NCBI RefSeq assembly: GCF_947331815.1
Contig: NZ_OX373462.1
Span: 62,001 to 126,000, forward strand
Origin: Cyanobacterium sp. uoEpiScrs1
GTDB taxonomy: Bacteria > Cyanobacteriota > Cyanobacteriia > Cyanobacteriales > Microcystaceae
Direction of reading: 5' to 3'
DNA length: 64,000 nucleotides
Both the position numbers and the translations under genes were made by a program. This document shows positions 61,244-64,000 of this stretch, piece by piece. The notes under the pieces were generated by a model. That model was not told the DNA's origin and made no database searches. It saw only the letters and a program-made list of their open reading frames with translations. Each line of letters begins with the position of its first letter. The first letter of the stretch is position 1.

Positions 61244-62167
61244 TTAAATCCTAGGTACAATATCTACTAGAGCTTTTTCTAAATTCGGATATTGATACTT
61301 GAAACCTATGGATTGAGTTCTTTTGGGTAGAACATGTTGTCCTTCTACTATTAATTTCGATGCGTCCCCTAACAAGAATTTTAAAACAAAAGCAGGGATA
61401 GGCAACCAAGAGGGACGATTCATAACTCTTCCTAAAGTTTCACAGAGTTCATTCATACGAACAGGATAAGGAGAGGTAGCATTAAATATCCCTTCAACAT
61501 CATTCCTATCAAGAGACTCAATTATTAAATTAACTAAATCATCTAGATGAATCCATGAAAACCATTGATTGCCATTTCCCAATTGCCCTCCTATAAACAA
61601 CTTAAATGGAGGAGTTATTCTTGTTAATGCTCCTCCATTTCCCAAAACAACACCTATACGTAATACAACTAAACGAACACCTGCTTTTTTTACCTCGTTG
61701 GCTTCTGTTTCCCATATCCGACAGACTTGAGCCAAAAAACCATCTCCAGAATCACTATCTTCGTTGAAGATATTTATTTCACTGCCTCCATAGTAACCAA
61801 TAGCCGAAGCATTCACTAGAACTGAAGGTTGAACATCTGCTTGAGCAATAGCCTCGACAATCTTTCTGGTTCCTAACTGACGACTTTCTAAAATAGCTTT
61901 TCTATTTTCTGGAGTCCATCGTTTCGTAATGGGCTCTCCTGCTAAATTTACTACTCCATCACAACCTGAAACAACTTTTTGCCAATCTCCCGATTCTGCT
62001 GGTTGATAAGGAATAATCTCTAAGTCAGAAAACTCAGAAGCAGAATATAGTTGTTGAACATGATTGGCATTACGGGTCAAAATCAATAATTGATGTCCAT
62101 CATTTTTTAATTTTTTAACCAACCGACTACCAACAAATCCAGTAGCTCCGGTAATAGCAATTTTCAT
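61244..62167 (-). CDS. NAD(P)-dependent epimerase, TIGR01777/YfcH family
   Basis: A 307-residue extended SDR protein. The Rossmann motif TGATGFVGSRLVKKL opens the protein, VVNLAGEPI follows at about 71-79, and the active-site-like region ASAIGYYGGS (about 120-129) keeps the YYG typical of this family. The C-terminal DUF1731-like tail (LGDASKLIVEGQHVLPKR) is present. It is sometimes named a cell-division inhibitor (SulA-like) without firm proof. The substrate is unknown. It is a single gene. Confidence 0.9.
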   Translation of the reverse strand: MKIAITGATGFVGSRLVKKLKNDGHQLLILTRNANHVQQLYSASEFSDLEIIPYQPAESGDWQKVVSGCDGVVNLAGEPITKRWTPENRKAILESRQLGTRKIVEAIAQADVQPSVLVNASAIGYYGGSEINIFNEDSDSGDGFLAQVCRIWETEANEVKKAGVRLVVLRIGVVLGNGGALTRITPPFKLFIGGQLGNGNQWFSWIHLDDLVNLIIESLDRNDVEGIFNATSPYPVRMNELCETLGRVMNRPSWLPIPAFVLKFLLGDASKLIVEGQHVLPKRTQSIGFKYQYPNLEKALVDIVPRI

Positions 62168-62556
62168 AAAAAAAATAGATAATAAATAATTAAAAATTTA
62201 ACTAATTTGAGCTACTTTTGTAACTAACAGTACTGGTCTCTTTATAGAATAATGCATATATTAGTAAATAAGGTAAATAACTTGGCTTAATTTTAAATTC
62301 ATATTTAACTCATTGTAACTTATGTTTTTTATTCTTACCCCGAAGCAGACTCTCCCAAAGAAGTTCAGTTCTAAATTGAATATTCAGAATTAACTAACCA
62401 CAAATTTCTATGAATTTTTTTTATAAATCCTCACATTTTCTAGAAGTTTTAGAACTTTAAATATTATTAGAACACAATGGAAAACTCTCCCTTTGAGATA
62501 ATGTAAACTATCATCATTTTAAGCTTCTTGAATATATATTCTATATTTGATAGATA
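62168..62556. other. Gap between the SDR gene and petM
   Basis: AT-rich, no ORF, nothing recognised before the petM terminator. It contains the SDR gene's promoter region. Confidence 0.45.
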
Positions 62557-62593
62557 TGAGGGATAACAAGATAATTTATTTCGTTATCCCTCA
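62557..62593 (-). terminator. Hairpin downstream of petM
   Basis: 11-bp perfect stem (62557-62567 with 62583-62593) and a 15-nt loop lie 15 nt beyond the petM stop on the minus strand. Confidence 0.6.
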
Positions 62594-62607
62594 GTATAAA
62601 TTAAAAA

Positions 62608-62721
62608 TTACTCAGGTCCTCCTCCCTGAATCTTTAGGATAAGAAATCCCCAAGCTAAACCTACCAATACGAGAACAACACAGAGAATAGCTCCGTTAAA
62701 CATCATACTTTCTGCGCTCAT
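62608..62721 (-). CDS. petM: Cytochrome b6f complex subunit PetM
   Basis: A 37-residue single-helix subunit of the b6f complex. The N-terminus [13 protein letters not shown] and the helix end [15 protein letters not shown] match PetM closely. A good ribosome site (AAGGAG) lies 10 nt before the ATG. The gene is too short for usual ORF cutoffs. It is divergent from pdxA. Its retention argues that b6f is still assembled, linking NDH-1 to cytochrome oxidase. Confidence 0.93.
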   Translation of the reverse strand: MSAESMMFNGAILCVVLVLVGLAWGFLILKIQGGGPE

Positions 62722-62890
62722 CCTAATTGCTCCTTAACGAATTAATAAACATTAACTTTTGTTGCAATTGTAGCTGTCAACAAGTTACTTAATCTTAGTT
62801 GAAAGTAAGCGGATAAAAATACCTACAAACCTTAAGCCGAAACTGGCTTATCCATTGATATCATTGTAGAACATAAGGCGACATTGTGAG

Positions 62891-64000
62891 ATGCAACCTC
62901 TTAACTTGAAAACTGCATTAAAATCTGAAATTATCGACCGACCTAACTCCCACCGTCTTCATTTAGCTATAACGATGGGAGACCCTGGAGGAATTGGAGC
63001 AGAAATTATTCTGAAAGCGTTGGCTGATCCCTCAATTACTGAAAATTGTTGTATAACAGTATTTGGAACACAGTCAATTTTAAAAAAAAACTATCAATTA
63101 TTACAGACTACTGGGGAATCACTGGCTGATCCTGAATCTTTGTCTGTGGTAGATGTTCCACTTAACAAGACAACCTTATCTCAGATTACTCTAGGACAGG
63201 GAAATCAAGCTAGTGGTAAAGCAAGTTTTGCTTACTTAGAGGCAGCTATTGACCTTACCATAAAAGGTAGATTTCAAGGCATTGTAACCGCACCTATTGC
63301 TAAGTCTTGTTGGAAGGCAGCAGGGTTTAACTATCCAGGACAAACTGAAATATTAGCCCAGAGAGCAGGTGTTGAAAAGTTTGGAATGTTATTCGTTGCA
63401 CAATCGCCACACACAGGGTGGACATTGCGCACTTTATTGGCCACTACCCATATCCCTTTGTGCCAAGTTTCTGCTAATTTAACCCCCGAATTGATGACCT
63501 TAAAGTTAGAACTGTTAATCAACTGTTTACAGCGAGATTTCTCGATTAAAAAACCCAAAATTATTATTTCTGGACTAAATCCTCATAGCGGGGAGCAGGG
63601 ACACTTGGGTACTGAAGAAAAAGATTGGCTGTTCTTTTGGTTGAAGACTCAACAAAAACGATATAAAGATGTTGAACTGGTAGGGTTGGTGCCGCCTGAC
63701 ACTATGTGGGTTAAACCTGGAAAATCCTGGTTTGGAAGTCAGCTAAAGTTTATGCAAACGAAGAATACTTCAGCTGATAACTCAAATACTAGTGCAATAG
63801 ATTCAGGAGATGCTTATGTTGCACTGTATCACGATCAAGGACTAATTCCCGTTAAATTAATGGCTTTTGATCAAGCAATTAATACTACTATTGGTTTACC
63901 ATTTATCAGGACTTCTCCCGATCATGGAACTGCCTTTGACATTGTAGGTAAAGGCATTGCTAGAGCTACGAGTATGAAAACAGCTATCAAATTAGCTTCT
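62891..64000 (+). CDS. pdxA: 4-hydroxythreonine-4-phosphate dehydrogenase (3' end outside window)
   Basis: It oxidises 4-phosphohydroxy-threonine in vitamin B6 synthesis. 370 codons are open to the window edge, so only the last few residues are missing. Family motifs: [12 protein letters not shown] (about 31-42; family norm GDPAGIGPE), [41 protein letters not shown] and [15 protein letters not shown] with the metal-binding histidines. An extra Ser/Asn-rich insert ([10 protein letters not shown]) precedes the YHDQG region. A downstream start may exist, but ATG 62891 is the first in frame after the divergent petM promoter region. Confidence 0.93.
   Translation, partial: MQPLNLKTALKSEIIDRPNSHRLHLAITMGDPGGIGAEIILKALADPSITENCCITVFGTQSILKKNYQLLQTTGESLADPESLSVVDVPLNKTTLSQITLGQGNQASGKASFAYLEAAIDLTIKGRFQGIVTAPIAKSCWKAAGFNYPGQTEILAQRAGVEKFGMLFVAQSPHTGWTLRTLLATTHIPLCQVSANLTPELMTLKLELLINCLQRDFSIKKPKIIISGLNPHSGEQGHLGTEEKDWLFFWLKTQQKRYKDVELVGLVPPDTMWVKPGKSWFGSQLKFMQTKNTSADNSNTSAIDSGDAYVALYHDQGLIPVKLMAFDQAINTTIGLPFIRTSPDHGTAFDIVGKGIARATSMKTAIKLAS

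Overview
The window looks like a piece of cyanobacterial chromosome undergoing reductive evolution. The gene content is cyanobacterial: a separate rpoC1 (gamma subunit of RNA polymerase), petM of the cytochrome b6f complex, an ndhF-ndhD pair of the CO2-uptake NDH-1 class, a PlmA-type GntR regulator, a Get3d-type ATPase, a crhR-like helicase, an aa3-type oxidase operon, and two HIP1 octamers (GCGATCGC at 21312 and 53212). The sequence is very AT-rich. Adding the genes listed here gives only about 70% coding. Many gaps of 0.5-2.5 kb hold decayed coding fragments and isolated hairpins. Protein sequences resemble the Crocosphaera/Cyanothece group. Together this suggests an obligate or near-obligate nitrogen-fixing endosymbiont lineage, such as the spheroid bodies of rhopalodiacean diatoms, or a relative of UCYN-A. 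That assignment is inference; no nif or photosystem gene lies in the window.

Layout. 1-7.6 kb: the N-terminal part of a B12-binding radical SAM protein, rpoC1, a family 9 glycosyltransferase, a homocysteine-biosynthesis (DUF39) protein and trmD. 7.7-13.9 kb: a freshly broken pseudogene, ribBA, a SpoU rRNA methyltransferase, tRNA-Leu(CAG), murA and tRNA-Cys(GCA). 13.9-23.5 kb: a small secreted protein with an RND transporter, rimO, a crhR-like helicase, and a divergent response-regulator/MASE1-kinase pair. 24-36.6 kb: a diheme cytochrome c, ribF, a multi-pass membrane protein, upp, a TPR protein, cobM, a degenerate double-RNase III protein, plmA, an unknown protein and an orphan ABC-2 permease. 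36.6-39.1 kb: a 2.5-kb gene graveyard. 39.1-50.6 kb: ndhF-ndhD, nadB, a 62-bp perfect palindrome in a 1.4-kb desert, cobS, a PPC-domain protein, an FtsL-like protein and ftsI. 51.3-64 kb: ctaC-ctaD-ctaE, get3d, a small winged-helix protein, ilvD, coaX, an SDR epimerase, petM and pdxA (cut by the window end).

How the genes fit together. What survives is mainly cofactor and core metabolism: riboflavin/FAD (ribBA, ribF), NAD (nadB), CoA (coaX), B6 (pdxA), B12 (cobM, cobS), branched-chain amino acids (ilvD), pyrimidine salvage (upp), the cell wall (murA, ftsI) and translation RNA modification (trmD, rimO, SpoU). Electron transport is represented by NDH-1, b6f (petM) and cytochrome oxidase. That is a plausible respiratory chain for ATP supply and O2 removal. 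Regulation is thin: one two-component pair and PlmA, a known PII/PipX partner that links to nitrogen status.

I found no CRISPR array, insertion sequence, phage or recognisable defence system, and no convincing new multi-gene system. The most unusual items are the 62-bp palindrome, the tandem RNase III protein with degraded catalytic positions, long-stem hairpins left in gene-free DNA, a tandem-hairpin cluster near 59.9 kb, and several relics.
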